From: Caballeronia grimmiae
GTDB lineage: Bacteria; Pseudomonadota; Gammaproteobacteria; Burkholderiales; Burkholderiaceae
Direction: 5' to 3'
Length of the DNA: 64,000 nt
Assembly: GCF_000698555.1 (NCBI RefSeq)
Contig: NZ_JFHE01000023.1
Span: 1-64,000, forward strand
Within the stretch, counting starts at the first letter, position 1; the number at the start of each line of letters is the position of its first letter. Under the pieces are notes generated by a model. It was given only the letters and a program-made list of their open reading frames with translations, was not told where the DNA came from and did no database searches. Positions 49,647 through 59,108 of the stretch are shown here, piece by piece. The position numbers were made by a program, and so were the translations under genes.

Positions 49647-51113
49647 ATGGGCAAGGCAACCGGTTTTCTCGAGTTCGAACGCCGCCATGAGGCATACGAA
49701 GCACCGCTGACCCGCGTCAAGCATTACAAGGAATTCGTCGCCGCACTGACCGATGACGACGCCAAGGTGCAGGGCGCGCGCTGCATGGACTGTGGCATTC
49801 CGTTCTGCAACAACGGCTGTCCGGTCAACAACATCATTCCCGACTTCAACGATCTCGTCTTCCGGCAAGACTGGAAGACCGCGATCGAAGTGCTGCATTC
49901 GACCAACAATTTCCCCGAGTTCACGGGCCGCATTTGCCCGGCGCCGTGCGAGGCGGCGTGCACGCTCGGCATCAACGAAGATCCGGTCGGCATCAAGTCG
50001 ATCGAACGGAAGATCATCGACAAGGCGTGGGAAGAAGGCTGGGTCGCGCCGCAGCCGCCGAAGCACAAGACGGGCAAGAAAGTGGCCGTCGTCGGTTCCG
50101 GTCCTGCGGGCCTGGCGGTCGCGCAACAACTGGCGCGCGCCGGACATGACGTCGTCGTGTTCGAGAAGAACGATCGCATCGGCGGATTGCTGCGCTATGG
50201 CATTCCCGACTTCAAGCTGGAGAAGTGGCTGATCGACCGTCGCATGCGCCAGATGGAAGCGGAAGGCGTGTCGTTCCGCACGAACGTGTTCGTCGGCAAG
50301 GACCCGCTGCCGGCGCACATCGGTAATACGGCGAAGGAAAGCATCACGCCGGACGAACTGAAGGAACAGTTCGATGCCGTGGTGATCGCGGGCGGCTCCG
50401 AAACGCCGCGCGATCTGCCGGTGCCGGGGCGCGAGCTTGAAGGCATCCACTTCGCGATGGAATTTCTGCCGCAGCAGAACAAGGTCAACGCGGGCGACAA
50501 GGTCGTCGATCAGCTGGTCGCGAAGGGCAAGCATGTCGTCGTGATCGGCGGCGGCGATACGGGTTCGGACTGTGTCGGTACGTCGAATCGTCATGGCGCG
50601 AAGGGCGTGACGCAGTTCGAATTGCTTGCGCAACCGCCCGAGGAAGAGAACAAGCCGCTCGTGTGGCCGTACTGGCCGATCAAGCTGCGCACATCGTCGT
50701 CGCACGAAGAGGGTTGCGAGCGCGACTGGTCGGTGGCGACGAAGCGCTTCGAAGGCAAGAACGGCAAGGTCGAGAAGCTGATCGCGGCGCGCGTCGAGTG
50801 GAAGAACGGGAAGATGCAGGAAGTGCCCGGCTCCGAGTTCGAAATGAAGGCCGACCTGGTGCTGCTCGCGATGGGGTTCACGCAGCCGCTGTCGCCGGTG
50901 CTGGAAGCGTTCGGCGTCGACAAGGATGCGCGCGGCAACGTGCGTGCATCGACGGAAGGCGACAAGGCGTATTGCACGTCGGCGGACAAGGTGTTCACGG
51001 CGGGCGATATGCGTCGCGGTCAGTCGCTCGTCGTGTGGGCGATCCGGGAAGGACGCCAGTGCGCGCGGTCGGTCGATGCTTATTTGATGGGGAGCAGTGA
51101 GTTGCCGCGGTAA
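49647..51113 (+). CDS. gltD: Glutamate synthase [NADPH] small chain
   Basis: 488 residues. N-terminal cysteines for two 4Fe-4S clusters ([17 protein letters not shown] and [15 protein letters not shown]), FAD-binding [20 protein letters not shown], and NADPH-binding [20 protein letters not shown]. It passes NADPH electrons to GltB. 78 bp after gltB, with AGAGAAAGAA as ribosome binding site, and followed by a strong terminator. Confidence 0.97.
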   Translation: MGKATGFLEFERRHEAYEAPLTRVKHYKEFVAALTDDDAKVQGARCMDCGIPFCNNGCPVNNIIPDFNDLVFRQDWKTAIEVLHSTNNFPEFTGRICPAPCEAACTLGINEDPVGIKSIERKIIDKAWEEGWVAPQPPKHKTGKKVAVVGSGPAGLAVAQQLARAGHDVVVFEKNDRIGGLLRYGIPDFKLEKWLIDRRMRQMEAEGVSFRTNVFVGKDPLPAHIGNTAKESITPDELKEQFDAVVIAGGSETPRDLPVPGRELEGIHFAMEFLPQQNKVNAGDKVVDQLVAKGKHVVVIGGGDTGSDCVGTSNRHGAKGVTQFELLAQPPEEENKPLVWPYWPIKLRTSSSHEEGCERDWSVATKRFEGKNGKVEKLIAARVEWKNGKMQEVPGSEFEMKADLVLLAMGFTQPLSPVLEAFGVDKDARGNVRASTEGDKAYCTSADKVFTAGDMRRGQSLVVWAIREGRQCARSVDAYLMGSSELPR

Positions 51114-51141
51114 GGGTTAGCGGCAGCCTCAGTTGAAACGG

Positions 51142-51176
51142 AAAGGCCACGCGATTGCGTGGCCTTTGTGCTTTGC
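51142..51176. terminator. Bidirectional terminator gltD / YddA-like gene
   Basis: AAAGGCCACGC (51142-51152) pairs with GCGTGGCCTTT (51157-51167), loop GATT, 11 bp perfect. T-rich sequence follows on the plus strand (TTTGTGCTTT) and after reversal on the minus strand. Confidence 0.85.
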
Positions 51177-51194
51177 GTCACCGGTTTCCGAGGC

Positions 51195-52937
51195 TCAAGC
51201 CTCCACCATCGCCCGCTCGATCTCGATCCGGTAATCATGAAACAGCGCCACCGATTCCCGGTGCGCGACGCTCAGAATAGCCGCCTTCGGCAGCCGATCG
51301 ACGAGCGTGTTGTAGATATGCAGTTCGTTGTCCGCATCGAGCGCGCTCGTGGCTTCGTCGAGGAACACGAAGTCCGGCTTGTGCAGCAGCACGCGCGCCG
51401 CGGCGAGCCGTTGCTGTTCCCCCGGCGACAAACTTCGCGCCCAGTGTCCGCTCTCCTCCAGCCGATCCCCGTACGCCTCCAGATTGCACGCGCGCAGCAC
51501 TTCGCGCGATTCCTCGTCGGTGAACGTGCCGCCCGGCGACGGATACGACAGCGCCGCGCGCAACGTGCCGATCGGCAGATAGCTTTGCTGCGGGATGAAC
51601 ATCATCTTCGCGTCGACCGGCGCTTCGATCGTGCCGTCGCCGAACGGCCACAAGCCGGCGAGCGCGCGCATCAACGTGCTCTTGCCCGATCCCGACGGCC
51701 CCACGACGAGCCATCGCGATCCCGGCTCGACCGATACATCCGCCACACGCGACAGCGGCGTGCCGTTCGGCAACGCGAGCAGCAAGCCGGTCGTCGTCAG
51801 CGAGTCCGTGCTCGTGTAATGCAGGTTGATGCCGCCGTGCTCCGTCGCGGGCGACGTCTCTTCGCGGATATGCGTCGAGCGCATCACGCGCTTGAATTCG
51901 CGCAGACGGTTGACAGTCGCGCGCCATTCGACCAGCGTCGAGTAACTGTTGATAAACCACGAAAACGAATCGCTGACCGTGCCGAACGCCGACGATATCT
52001 GCATCAGCACGCCGAAGGAAAACGCGCCCGCGAAGTAGCGCGGCGCGGCCACCATGATCGGGAAAATGATCGCGATCTGACCGTAGAAGCTCAGCACGAA
52101 GGTCATGCGCTTCGTGTACTTCATGATGAGCCACCAGTTATCGCGGATGCGCTGGAAGATGCTCTTCGCGTTCGCGGTTTCGGTGGCGATGCCGTCATAG
52201 AACGCGATCTGCTCGGCGTTCTCGCGCACGCGAATCAGCCCGAAACGGAAGTCCGCTTCCACCTTCTGCTGCTGATAGTTGATCGACACCAGCGGATGCC
52301 CGACCTTCTGAATGATCAGCGAGCCGATAATCGCGTAGAGCGCGGCGGCCCAGACCATGTAGCCCGGAATGACGATCGGCGTGCCGCCGAGCGTGAGCGT
52401 CAGCGCGCCAGCGATGGTCCAGAGAATCGTGATGAAGGTGACGAGTGTGACGAGCGTCGAAAGCAGATCGAGCGACAGCGTGAGCGTGGTCGTCGCGAAG
52501 GACTGCAGGTCGTCGCTGATACGCTGGTCGGGGTTGTCGGCGAGGCGGTCGCGCTCGATTCGATAGAACGCGCGGTCGCCAAGCCATTGCTCGAGAAACC
52601 GGTTCGTGAGCCATTGCCGCCAGCGGAAAGCGAGCATCTGACGCAGATATCGCCCGTAGACCGCGAGCAGAATGTAGGCGAACGCGAGACCGGTAAAGAT
52701 GAGCAACAAATGCGGGAAGTCGCGGACGTTCTTGTTCTGCAGCGCGTTGTAGAAGTCCGCGTTCCAGCTGTTGAGCCGCACGTTGATCCACACGACGGTC
52801 ATGTTGATCGCGATGATCGCGACGAGCAGCCCCCACGCGACGCCTCGTTCCTCGGATATCCAGTACGGTTTGATGAGGCTCCACGCCGAGACTTCGTCCG
52901 CCTTCTGCTGCGTGTTTTCGGGATTTGAGTTGGCCAT
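51195..52937 (-). CDS. ABC transporter, fused permease and ATPase, YddA/SbmA-BacA related
   Basis: 580 residues. The N-terminal membrane half (about six segments, residues 30-330) has the SbmA/BacA and YddA pattern: WRQWLTNRFLEQWLGDRAFY, NPDQRISDDL, EADFRFGLIRVRENAEQIAF. The C-terminal ATPase has GPSGSGKSTLMRALAG, LSPGEQQRLAAARVLL and FVFLDEATSALDAD. SbmA and BacA import peptides and BacA relatives matter for host interaction; substrate here is unknown. Convergent with gltBD, divergent from the thiamine operon. Confidence 0.9.
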   Translation of the reverse strand: MANSNPENTQQKADEVSAWSLIKPYWISEERGVAWGLLVAIIAINMTVVWINVRLNSWNADFYNALQNKNVRDFPHLLLIFTGLAFAYILLAVYGRYLRQMLAFRWRQWLTNRFLEQWLGDRAFYRIERDRLADNPDQRISDDLQSFATTTLTLSLDLLSTLVTLVTFITILWTIAGALTLTLGGTPIVIPGYMVWAAALYAIIGSLIIQKVGHPLVSINYQQQKVEADFRFGLIRVRENAEQIAFYDGIATETANAKSIFQRIRDNWWLIMKYTKRMTFVLSFYGQIAIIFPIMVAAPRYFAGAFSFGVLMQISSAFGTVSDSFSWFINSYSTLVEWRATVNRLREFKRVMRSTHIREETSPATEHGGINLHYTSTDSLTTTGLLLALPNGTPLSRVADVSVEPGSRWLVVGPSGSGKSTLMRALAGLWPFGDGTIEAPVDAKMMFIPQQSYLPIGTLRAALSYPSPGGTFTDEESREVLRACNLEAYGDRLEESGHWARSLSPGEQQRLAAARVLLHKPDFVFLDEATSALDADNELHIYNTLVDRLPKAAILSVAHRESVALFHDYRIEIERAMVEA

Positions 52938-53489
52938 GACCTTTCTGCTTGTGCGCCGGCTTGCCGGCGGGTTGACACGTGTCGCTGCGGGATCGGGTAT
53001 GCGGCGATGTCGCGCGCAGCCGCTTCCAGCCTCGCAGATTGTTGGGACGTTCCCTTAACTGCCGCTTAATACGGTGCGATCGTTCGATGAACCGCGTTCG
53101 GGGCATTGTGCCAGAGTGAGGCAGTGGACGATCAACGCGGCGAGCGCGCGCGGGCATTCCCGGTTTGCAGCGGCTTCGGCTTTTATGCTCTAATGACTTT
53201 TGGCGAAACAGGGGTGCTTTGTGCGCGATCGGTATCGAATGAATCGAGCGCGGCGAGGCTGAGAGAGACCCTTTGCACCCGATCCGGGTAATACCGGCGA
53301 GGGAAGTTTCCGGAGAACGCGCGACACCTGCGCCTTTCCTCCAGGTTCTTCCAGTCTTCCTTTCCGTCCGGTGCGTCCTTCTCGCGCCGGGCCGGTCTCT
53401 CCGCTGTTTCGTCCTTGTTCGCGTGGGTTCGCCAATGGCCGCTTGTTGCGGTGCAAAGACGCGCCCGTCGCCAAAGGAGACATCGGAAA
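52938..53489. promoter_or_regulatory. Divergent control region: YddA-like gene and thi operon
   Basis: 552 bp without a gene. Near the YddA-like start are CGCCGGC-TT-GCCGGCG (52954-52969) and the palindrome GACACGTGTC (52974-52983), possible operators. On the plus strand TTGCAG (53165-53170), 18 bp, TCTAAT (53189-53194) is a likely thi promoter just ahead of a TPP riboswitch. Between riboswitch and thiO is about 180 nt of pyrimidine-rich leader. Confidence 0.55.
53208..53308 (+). promoter_or_regulatory. TPP riboswitch (thi-box)
   Basis: Classic element: AGGGGTGC at 53209-53216, GGCTGAGAGAGACCC (53257-53271), ACCCGATCCGGGTAATACCG and GCGAGGGAAG at the 3' end. Thiamine pyrophosphate binding would reduce expression of the thiO-thiS-thiG-thiE operon that follows. 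The expression platform is not obvious; no clear U-tract terminator is seen before thiO, so control of translation or rho-dependent termination is more likely. Confidence 0.95.
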
Positions 53490-54626
53490 GTGATTAGCAT
53501 CGATCAGACCGCCGCAAAGCCCGACTTCGCCGTGATCGGCGGCGGGCTCGTCGGGCGGCTCGTCGCGTGGCAACTCGCGGGCGCGGGACACGGCGTCGCG
53601 CTGTACGAGCGCGGCGACGAATCGGGCGCGCAGTCGGCGGCGTGGGTCGCCGCCGCGATGCTCGCGCCGCTCGCCGAAGCGACGAGCGCCGAGCCGCTGG
53701 TCGTCGAACTCGGCGCGGCGTCGCTCGCGCGGTGGCCGGATCTGCTCGCCGCGCTGCCCGAGGCGGTCTTCTTCCAGCGCAACGGCACGCTCGTCGTCTG
53801 GCATGGCGCGGATCGCGCGGAAGCGCCGCTTTTCGAGCGGCGGTTGCGCGCGAATGCGCCCGCCGCCTTGCTCGATGGCGGTTTCCTGAAGCTCGCCGGC
53901 GCGCAGCTCACGCAGGCGGAACCCGCGCTCGGCTCGCGTTTCGCGCAAGGCTGGCTGCTGCCGCACGAAGGCCAGCTCGACAACCGCCAGGCGCTCAAGG
54001 CGCTCGCGGCGGGGCTGGCGGCGCGCGGCGTGCAGACGCACTGGAACACGCCCGTCGATGCATTGCCCGATGCGCGATGGATCATCGATTGCCGTGGACT
54101 CGGCGGCAAGCCCGCGTGGCCCGCGCTGCGCGGCATCCGCGGCGAAGTGGCGCGTGTCCATGCGCCGGGCATCGGTCTTACACGGCCAGTGCGGCTGCTG
54201 CATCCGCGCTATCCGCTCTATATCGCGCCGAAACAGAACGACCTCTATGTGATCGGCGCGACCGAAGTCGAAGGCGAGGACATGTCGCCCGTCAGCGTGA
54301 GATCGGCGCTGGAACTGCTGAGCGCGGCCTTCGCGGTGCATCCCGGATTCGGCGAGGCGCGCATCCTCGAACTCAATTCGCAATGCCGGCCGACGCTGCC
54401 GGATCATCGTCCGGCCATCGTCTGGGATGGGGCGCGGATCATGCGCGTGAACGGGCTGTACCGGCATGGCTTCATGATCGCGCCCGAAGTCGCGGATTCC
54501 GCGTGCGCGCTCGCGGATGCGCTCGCCGGCGGAACCGTGCGCGACGCCGCTTCCTTCGACGACTTCCGCCGCCACGCACGATGGTCCGAACTGCTGCACG
54601 GCGCATTCGAGACGGCGACCGCATGA
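53490..54626 (+). CDS. thiO: FAD-dependent glycine oxidase ThiO
   Basis: 378 residues, GTG start. FAD-binding VIGGGLVGRLVAWQLAGAGH near residue 14-33 and the C-terminal GLYRHGFMIAPEVAD are typical of ThiO. It oxidises glycine to iminoglycine, the source of C2-N3 in the thiazole of thiamine. An AAAGGAG stands about 12 bp upstream; the start is slightly uncertain. First gene behind the riboswitch. Confidence 0.93.
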   Translation: MISIDQTAAKPDFAVIGGGLVGRLVAWQLAGAGHGVALYERGDESGAQSAAWVAAAMLAPLAEATSAEPLVVELGAASLARWPDLLAALPEAVFFQRNGTLVVWHGADRAEAPLFERRLRANAPAALLDGGFLKLAGAQLTQAEPALGSRFAQGWLLPHEGQLDNRQALKALAAGLAARGVQTHWNTPVDALPDARWIIDCRGLGGKPAWPALRGIRGEVARVHAPGIGLTRPVRLLHPRYPLYIAPKQNDLYVIGATEVEGEDMSPVSVRSALELLSAAFAVHPGFGEARILELNSQCRPTLPDHRPAIVWDGARIMRVNGLYRHGFMIAPEVADSACALADALAGGTVRDAASFDDFRRHARWSELLHGAFETATA

Positions 54627-54653
54627 CCGCGTGACCGACATCAGAGACAAAGC

Positions 54654-54851
54654 ATGAACATCCACATCAATCAGCGCGAGTTCACGTTACCCGACACGGC
54701 GACCGTCACCGACGCGCTCGCCGCCTTCGGCGCGAAGCCGCCGTTCGCCGTCGCGCTGAACGGCCAGTTCGTCGCGCGCGGCGAACACGGCACGAAGACG
54801 CTCAACACGGGCGACAAGCTCGATATCGTTTCGCCCGTCGCGGGCGGCTGA
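54654..54851 (+). CDS. thiS: Sulfur carrier protein ThiS
   Basis: 65 residues, beta-grasp fold with the required C-terminal Gly-Gly (SPVAGG). MNIHINQREFTLPDTATVTD begins the strand pattern. The thiocarboxylated C-terminus donates sulfur to the thiazole via ThiG. Its adenylating enzyme (ThiF or MoeB type) is not in this window. Confidence 0.95.
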   Translation: MNIHINQREFTLPDTATVTDALAAFGAKPPFAVALNGQFVARGEHGTKTLNTGDKLDIVSPVAGG

Positions 54852-54871
54852 GTCCACTACCGAGGACGATC

Positions 54872-55681
54872 ATGACCACACATCCCGCCGCCGATGCCCT
54901 GACGCTCTACGGCCAGTCGTTTCCGAGCCGCGTGCTGCTCGGAACGTCGCGCTATCCGTCGCTGCAGTCGCTATCGGATTCCATCGACGCCGCGCGTCCC
55001 GGCATGGTGACCGTCGCGCTGCGCCGGCAATCGGAGACCGGCGAGGCCGGCTTTTTCGACGTGCTCAAGCGCCACGGCGTCGCGCTCCTGCCGAACACCG
55101 CAGGCTGTCAGAGCGTGGACGAAGTGCTGACCACCGCTTACATGGCGCGCGAAGTGTTCGATACACCGTGGATCAAGCTCGAACTGATCGGCGACGACTA
55201 CACGCTGCAGCCCGATCCGATCGGCCTCGTCGAAGCCGCAGCGAAGCTCGTGCGCGACGGCTTCAAGGTGCTGCCTTACTGCACCGAAGACCTCGTGATC
55301 GGCCGCCGTCTGCTCGATGCCGGCTGCGAAGCGTTGATGCCGTGGGGCGCGCCCATCGGCACGGGCAAGGGCGTGACGAATCCGTATGGCTTGCGCACAT
55401 TGCGCGAGCGCTTGCCGGACGTGCCGCTGATCGTCGATGCCGGTCTGGGCGTGCCGTCGCATGCGTGTCAGGTGATGGAGTGGGGCTTCGACGGCGTGCT
55501 GCTGAACACGGCGGTTTCGCAAGCGACTTTTCCGCCGCAGATGGCGCGCGCATTCGCGCTGGGCGTCGAGGCAGGACGCACGGCGTTCCTCGCCGGACCG
55601 ATGGCGGAGCGCGACAGCGCGCAGGCGAGCACGCCGGTCGTCGGCATGCCGTTCTGGCATCAGGACGGAGGTGCGGCATGA
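54872..55681 (+). CDS. thiG: Thiazole synthase
   Basis: 269 residues. TIM barrel with Schiff-base lysine in TPWIKLELIGDDYTLQPD, and the phosphate-binding segments MPWGAPIGTGKGVTNP and LIVDAGLGVPSHA. Makes thiazole phosphate carboxylate from DXP, iminoglycine and ThiS thiocarboxylate. Its stop overlaps thiE by four bases. Confidence 0.97.
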   Translation: MTTHPAADALTLYGQSFPSRVLLGTSRYPSLQSLSDSIDAARPGMVTVALRRQSETGEAGFFDVLKRHGVALLPNTAGCQSVDEVLTTAYMAREVFDTPWIKLELIGDDYTLQPDPIGLVEAAAKLVRDGFKVLPYCTEDLVIGRRLLDAGCEALMPWGAPIGTGKGVTNPYGLRTLRERLPDVPLIVDAGLGVPSHACQVMEWGFDGVLLNTAVSQATFPPQMARAFALGVEAGRTAFLAGPMAERDSAQASTPVVGMPFWHQDGGAA

Positions 55682-56763
55682 GCCTGCTCGGACGCGAAGT
55701 GTTCTGGCCGCCGGCCGACGAACTCATCGAAGTGGCGGAGCGCATCCGTGCGCGACTGGGCGACTGGCCCGCCGCCTCGACGCGCTGGCGCATCTGCCTG
55801 ACGCCGCCCGAATCGCCGGGCGCGCAGGATCTGGTCGTGTTCACCGAAGCGCACGACATCGACGTCGAATCGATCGAAGCAGGCGGCGCGGCAGTCGTGG
55901 AAGCGCAGGGCGAACGCGTGACGCTCACGCGCGCCGGCGACCGCTTCGTGCTGGAAGGCTCGCGGTCCGACGACTGGCTCGCGGCGCTTGCTGCGTTTCT
56001 GGACTGCAACTTCGAGCCGCACGACGCGCTCGTGCTCGCACTCGCCTGGCGCAGCGGCGACGAGGCGAAGGAAGATGCATGGCCCGTCGATTACGCGACC
56101 TTTCCGCGCGTCGGCGATCTGCCGCCCGCGCCGGAACCGGGCTTTCCGTCGTGCCCCGACAAGTTGGGTTTGTATCCGGTGCTGCCGAGCGCCGAATGGA
56201 CGGAGCGCGTGCTCGACCTCGGCGTCGTCACCGCGCAGTTGCGCCGCAAGAGCAACGACGCCGACGACCTCGAGCGCGAGATCGAGCGGTCGGTCGCAGC
56301 GGGGCGGCGGCATCAGGCGCGGCTTTTCATCAACGATCACTGGCGCGCGGCGATCGCGGCCGGCGCGTACGGCGTCCACCTCGGCCAGGAAGACGTGCAG
56401 ACCGCCGATCTGCACGCAATCGCGCGGGCAGGACTGCGGCTCGGGCTGTCGACGCACGGCTATTACGAGTTGCTGCGCGCGCTGCATTTCCAGCCGAGCT
56501 ATCTCGCGCTGGGGGCAGTCTTCCCGACGACGACCAAAGTCATGCCGACGAAACCCCAGGGCCTCGCGCGTCTTCGCCGCTACGTGCAGTTGCTCGGTGG
56601 CCGCGTGCCGCTGGTCGCGATCGGCGGTATCGACGGCAACGTGATGGCCGACGTGCTCGCGACGGGCGTCGGCAGCGCGGCGGTCGTGCGTGCTGTCACG
56701 GAAGCGCCGGACACGGCTGCGGCAGTCTCGTCGTTGCAACAGAAGTTTGCAGGTCAATGCTGA
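55678..56763 (+). CDS. thiE: Thiamine-phosphate synthase with N-terminal extension
   Basis: 361 residues against about 210 for standard ThiE. The catalytic domain is the last 200 residues: ARLFINDHWRAAIAAGAYGV, HLGQEDVQTADL, STHGYYELLRA, LGAVFPTTTK and VPLVAIGGIDG. The first 150 residues (containing ESIEAGGAAVVEAQGERVTL and LDCNFEPHDALVLALAW) match no domain I recognise. It joins hydroxymethylpyrimidine pyrophosphate and thiazole phosphate. ATGA-coupled to thiG. Confidence 0.92.
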   Translation: MSLLGREVFWPPADELIEVAERIRARLGDWPAASTRWRICLTPPESPGAQDLVVFTEAHDIDVESIEAGGAAVVEAQGERVTLTRAGDRFVLEGSRSDDWLAALAAFLDCNFEPHDALVLALAWRSGDEAKEDAWPVDYATFPRVGDLPPAPEPGFPSCPDKLGLYPVLPSAEWTERVLDLGVVTAQLRRKSNDADDLEREIERSVAAGRRHQARLFINDHWRAAIAAGAYGVHLGQEDVQTADLHAIARAGLRLGLSTHGYYELLRALHFQPSYLALGAVFPTTTKVMPTKPQGLARLRRYVQLLGGRVPLVAIGGIDGNVMADVLATGVGSAAVVRAVTEAPDTAAAVSSLQQKFAGQC

Positions 56764-56822
56764 CAGTTCTGAAAAAGCAAGTTCTGGCAGCCTAGGGCGA
56801 AGCACCGATTGCACGCAGGCCC

Positions 56823-56828
56823 TATAAT
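56823..56828 (+). promoter_or_regulatory. -10-like TATAAT before mlaF
   Basis: Perfect TATAAT 33 bp upstream of the mlaF GTG start, after the inverted arms TAGGGC (56793-56798) and GCCCTA (56819-56824). TTGCAC at 56809-56814 is too close to be its -35. Possibly the mla promoter with an activator or weak -35. Confidence 0.4.
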
Positions 56829-56861
56829 GCGGCGTTTTGCGTCAACGGAACTTCTTACCCA

Positions 56862-57677
56862 GTGCCAGCCTCTTCAGAGACTCTGCTAGAGCTTCGCGAC
56901 GTCGACTTCGGTTACGGCGACCGGCTCGTCCTGTCCAACCTGAACATGCGATTCCCGCGTGGTCAGGTGGTCGCGGTCATGGGCGGCTCCGGCTGCGGAA
57001 AGACCACGACGCTGCGGCTGGTCGGCGGTCTCGTCAAGGCGAGCCGTGGCCAGGTGCTGTACGGCGGCCAGGACGTCGGCGCGCAAACGCGTGACGGCCT
57101 CTACGCGCTGCGCCGCAAGATGGGCATGCTGTTCCAGTTCGGCGCGCTCTTCACGGACCAGACCGTGTTCGAGAACGTTGCGTTCCCGCTGCGCGAGCAT
57201 ACCGATCTGCCGGAAGAGCTCATCCGCGATCTCGTGCTGATGAAGCTGAACGCGGTTGGCTTGCGCGGCGCGCGCGCGCTTGCGCCGTCGGAAATCTCGG
57301 GCGGCATGGCGCGTCGCGTGGCGCTTGCCCGCGCCATCGCGCTCGACCCCGAACTGATGATGTACGACGAGCCGTTCGCCGGTCTCGATCCCATCTCGCT
57401 TGGCATCACCGCGAAGCTGATCCGCACGATCAACGACGCGCTCGGCGCGACCTCCATCCTTGTTACGCACGACGTGCCCGAATCGTTCGCCATCGCGGAC
57501 TACGTGTACTTCATCGCCAATGGCGGGATTCACGCGGAAGGCACGCCGGCCCAACTGCGCGCGTCGCAAGACCCGACGGTGCGTCAGTTCATCGACGGCA
57601 CGCCGGACGGTCCTTTCAAGTTCCACTACGCGAGCCAGCCGCTCGCCGCGGATTTCGGCATCGGAGGCAAGGCATGA
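56862..57677 (+). CDS. mlaF: Phospholipid ABC transporter ATP-binding protein MlaF
   Basis: 271 residues, GTG start. Walker A GGSGCGKTTTL, signature ISGGMARRVALARAI, Walker B LMMYDEPFAGLDPIS and H-loop LVTHDVPESFAIA. Drives retrograde phospholipid movement from the outer membrane with MlaE, D and B. First gene of mlaFEDACB; overlaps mlaE by four bases. Confidence 0.96.
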   Translation: MPASSETLLELRDVDFGYGDRLVLSNLNMRFPRGQVVAVMGGSGCGKTTTLRLVGGLVKASRGQVLYGGQDVGAQTRDGLYALRRKMGMLFQFGALFTDQTVFENVAFPLREHTDLPEELIRDLVLMKLNAVGLRGARALAPSEISGGMARRVALARAIALDPELMMYDEPFAGLDPISLGITAKLIRTINDALGATSILVTHDVPESFAIADYVYFIANGGIHAEGTPAQLRASQDPTVRQFIDGTPDGPFKFHYASQPLAADFGIGGKA

Positions 57678-58441
57678 TCAGCGCACTCGGACGCTGGGTG
57701 CTCGACGGCTTCGGCACCGCCGGTTACGCGACGCGCATGCTCGCGCGCCTCGTGCTCGAATTCTTCCCGCTGCTGCGCCGTCCGCGCCTTGTCACGAAGC
57801 AGATCCACTTCGTCGGCAATTATTCGCTGGTGATCATCGCGGTGTCGGGCCTGTTCGTCGGCTTCGTGCTCGGGCTGCAGGGCTATTACACGCTCAATCG
57901 CTATGGCTCGGAGCAGGCGCTCGGGCTGCTCGTCGCGCTGTCGCTCGTACGCGAGCTCGGGCCGGTCGTCACCGCGCTGCTGTTCGCGGGGCGCGCGGGC
58001 ACGTCGCTGACGGCTGAAATCGGCTTGATGAAAGCGGGCGAACAACTCACGGCGATGGAAATGATGGCCGTCGATCCCATGAAAGTGGTGGTCGCGCCGC
58101 GCATGTGGGCGGGCATCATCGCCATGCCGGTGCTTGCGGCCATTTTCAGCGCGGTCGGCGTGATCGGCGGTTACGTGGTCGGCGTGTTGCTGATCGGCGT
58201 GGATGCGGGCGCGTTCTGGTCGCAGATGCAAGGCGGCGTGGACGTCTGGCGCGACGTGGGCAACGGCGTCGTGAAAAGCGTCGTGTTCGGTTTCGCGGTG
58301 ACGTTCATCGCGTTGTTCCAGGGCTACGAAGCCCGGCCGACGCCCGAAGGCGTCTCCCGCGCGACGACCAAGACGGTCGTGTATGCGTCGCTCGCGGTGC
58401 TCGGCCTCGATTTCCTGCTGACCGCGTTGATGTTCAGTTGA
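57674..58441 (+). CDS. mlaE: Phospholipid ABC transporter permease MlaE
   Basis: 255 residues, about five membrane segments. MlaE family motifs: GPVVTALLFAGRAGTSLTAE, EQLTAMEMMAVDPMKVVVAP and SVVFGFAVTFIALFQGYEA. Dimeric membrane core of the complex. ATGA-coupled to mlaF; 93 bp to mlaD. Confidence 0.96.
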   Translation: MISALGRWVLDGFGTAGYATRMLARLVLEFFPLLRRPRLVTKQIHFVGNYSLVIIAVSGLFVGFVLGLQGYYTLNRYGSEQALGLLVALSLVRELGPVVTALLFAGRAGTSLTAEIGLMKAGEQLTAMEMMAVDPMKVVVAPRMWAGIIAMPVLAAIFSAVGVIGGYVVGVLLIGVDAGAFWSQMQGGVDVWRDVGNGVVKSVVFGFAVTFIALFQGYEARPTPEGVSRATTKTVVYASLAVLGLDFLLTALMFS

Positions 58442-58534
58442 TGGACCCGGCGCGGCCGTCCGTCAGGACGTGGGCGTTGTGAGGGGCACAGACCATCACG
58501 CGCGTTCCGCGACAAGATTCTCTTTGGAAAGACG

Positions 58535-59098
58535 ATGAAAAAGACTGCTCTCGACTTTTGGGTCGGCCTCTTCGTGGTGCTCGGTTTCGTGGCGCTGCTG
58601 TTCCTCGCGCTGAAGGCGGGCAACATGAGTTCCCTGTCGTTCCAGCAAACCTATGCGGTGCGGCTCAAGTTCGACAACATCGGCGGACTCAAGCCGCGCG
58701 CGCCCGTGAAGAGCGCGGGCGTGACGGTCGGGCGCGTCGGCTCGATCGGCTTCGACGGGAATACGTACCAGGCGGTCGTGACCATCGATATCGACAAGCA
58801 GTATCAGTTTCCGAAGGACTCGTCCGCGAAGATCCTGACCTCCGGCCTGCTCGGCGAGCAGTACATCGGCCTGGAGCCGGGCGGCGACGACCAGATGCTC
58901 AAGAATGGCGACACGCTCACGATGACTCAGTCGGCAGTCGTGCTCGAAAACCTGATCGGTCAATTCCTCTACAACAAGGCTGCGGATTCGGGCGCCTCTA
59001 AAGCGGCGACACCTGCTGCCCCTGCGCCCGCGTTCCCCGGAGCCGCAAGCGCGATGGGCGCAGCGCCCGCACCGGCGGCGTCGGACGCCGCCCAATAA
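58535..59098 (+). CDS. mlaD: Phospholipid-binding MCE protein MlaD
   Basis: 187 residues. One N-terminal membrane anchor (FWVGLFVVLGFVALLFLALK, residues 6-25) and one MCE domain with FDNIGGLKPRAPVKSAGVTV and ILTSGLLGEQYIGLEPGGDD. It forms a hexameric ring in the periplasm. An Ala/Pro-rich tail of about 30 residues ends the protein. Confidence 0.95.
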   Translation: MKKTALDFWVGLFVVLGFVALLFLALKAGNMSSLSFQQTYAVRLKFDNIGGLKPRAPVKSAGVTVGRVGSIGFDGNTYQAVVTIDIDKQYQFPKDSSAKILTSGLLGEQYIGLEPGGDDQMLKNGDTLTMTQSAVVLENLIGQFLYNKAADSGASKAATPAAPAPAFPGAASAMGAAPAPAASDAAQ

Positions 59099-59108
59099 GG
59101 AGAATCGT

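Noticed and set aside
56809..56828. TTGCAC plus TATAAT as a full mlaF promoter
   Set aside because: Only 8 bp separate the two boxes, too short for sigma-70; kept as an isolated -10-like element.
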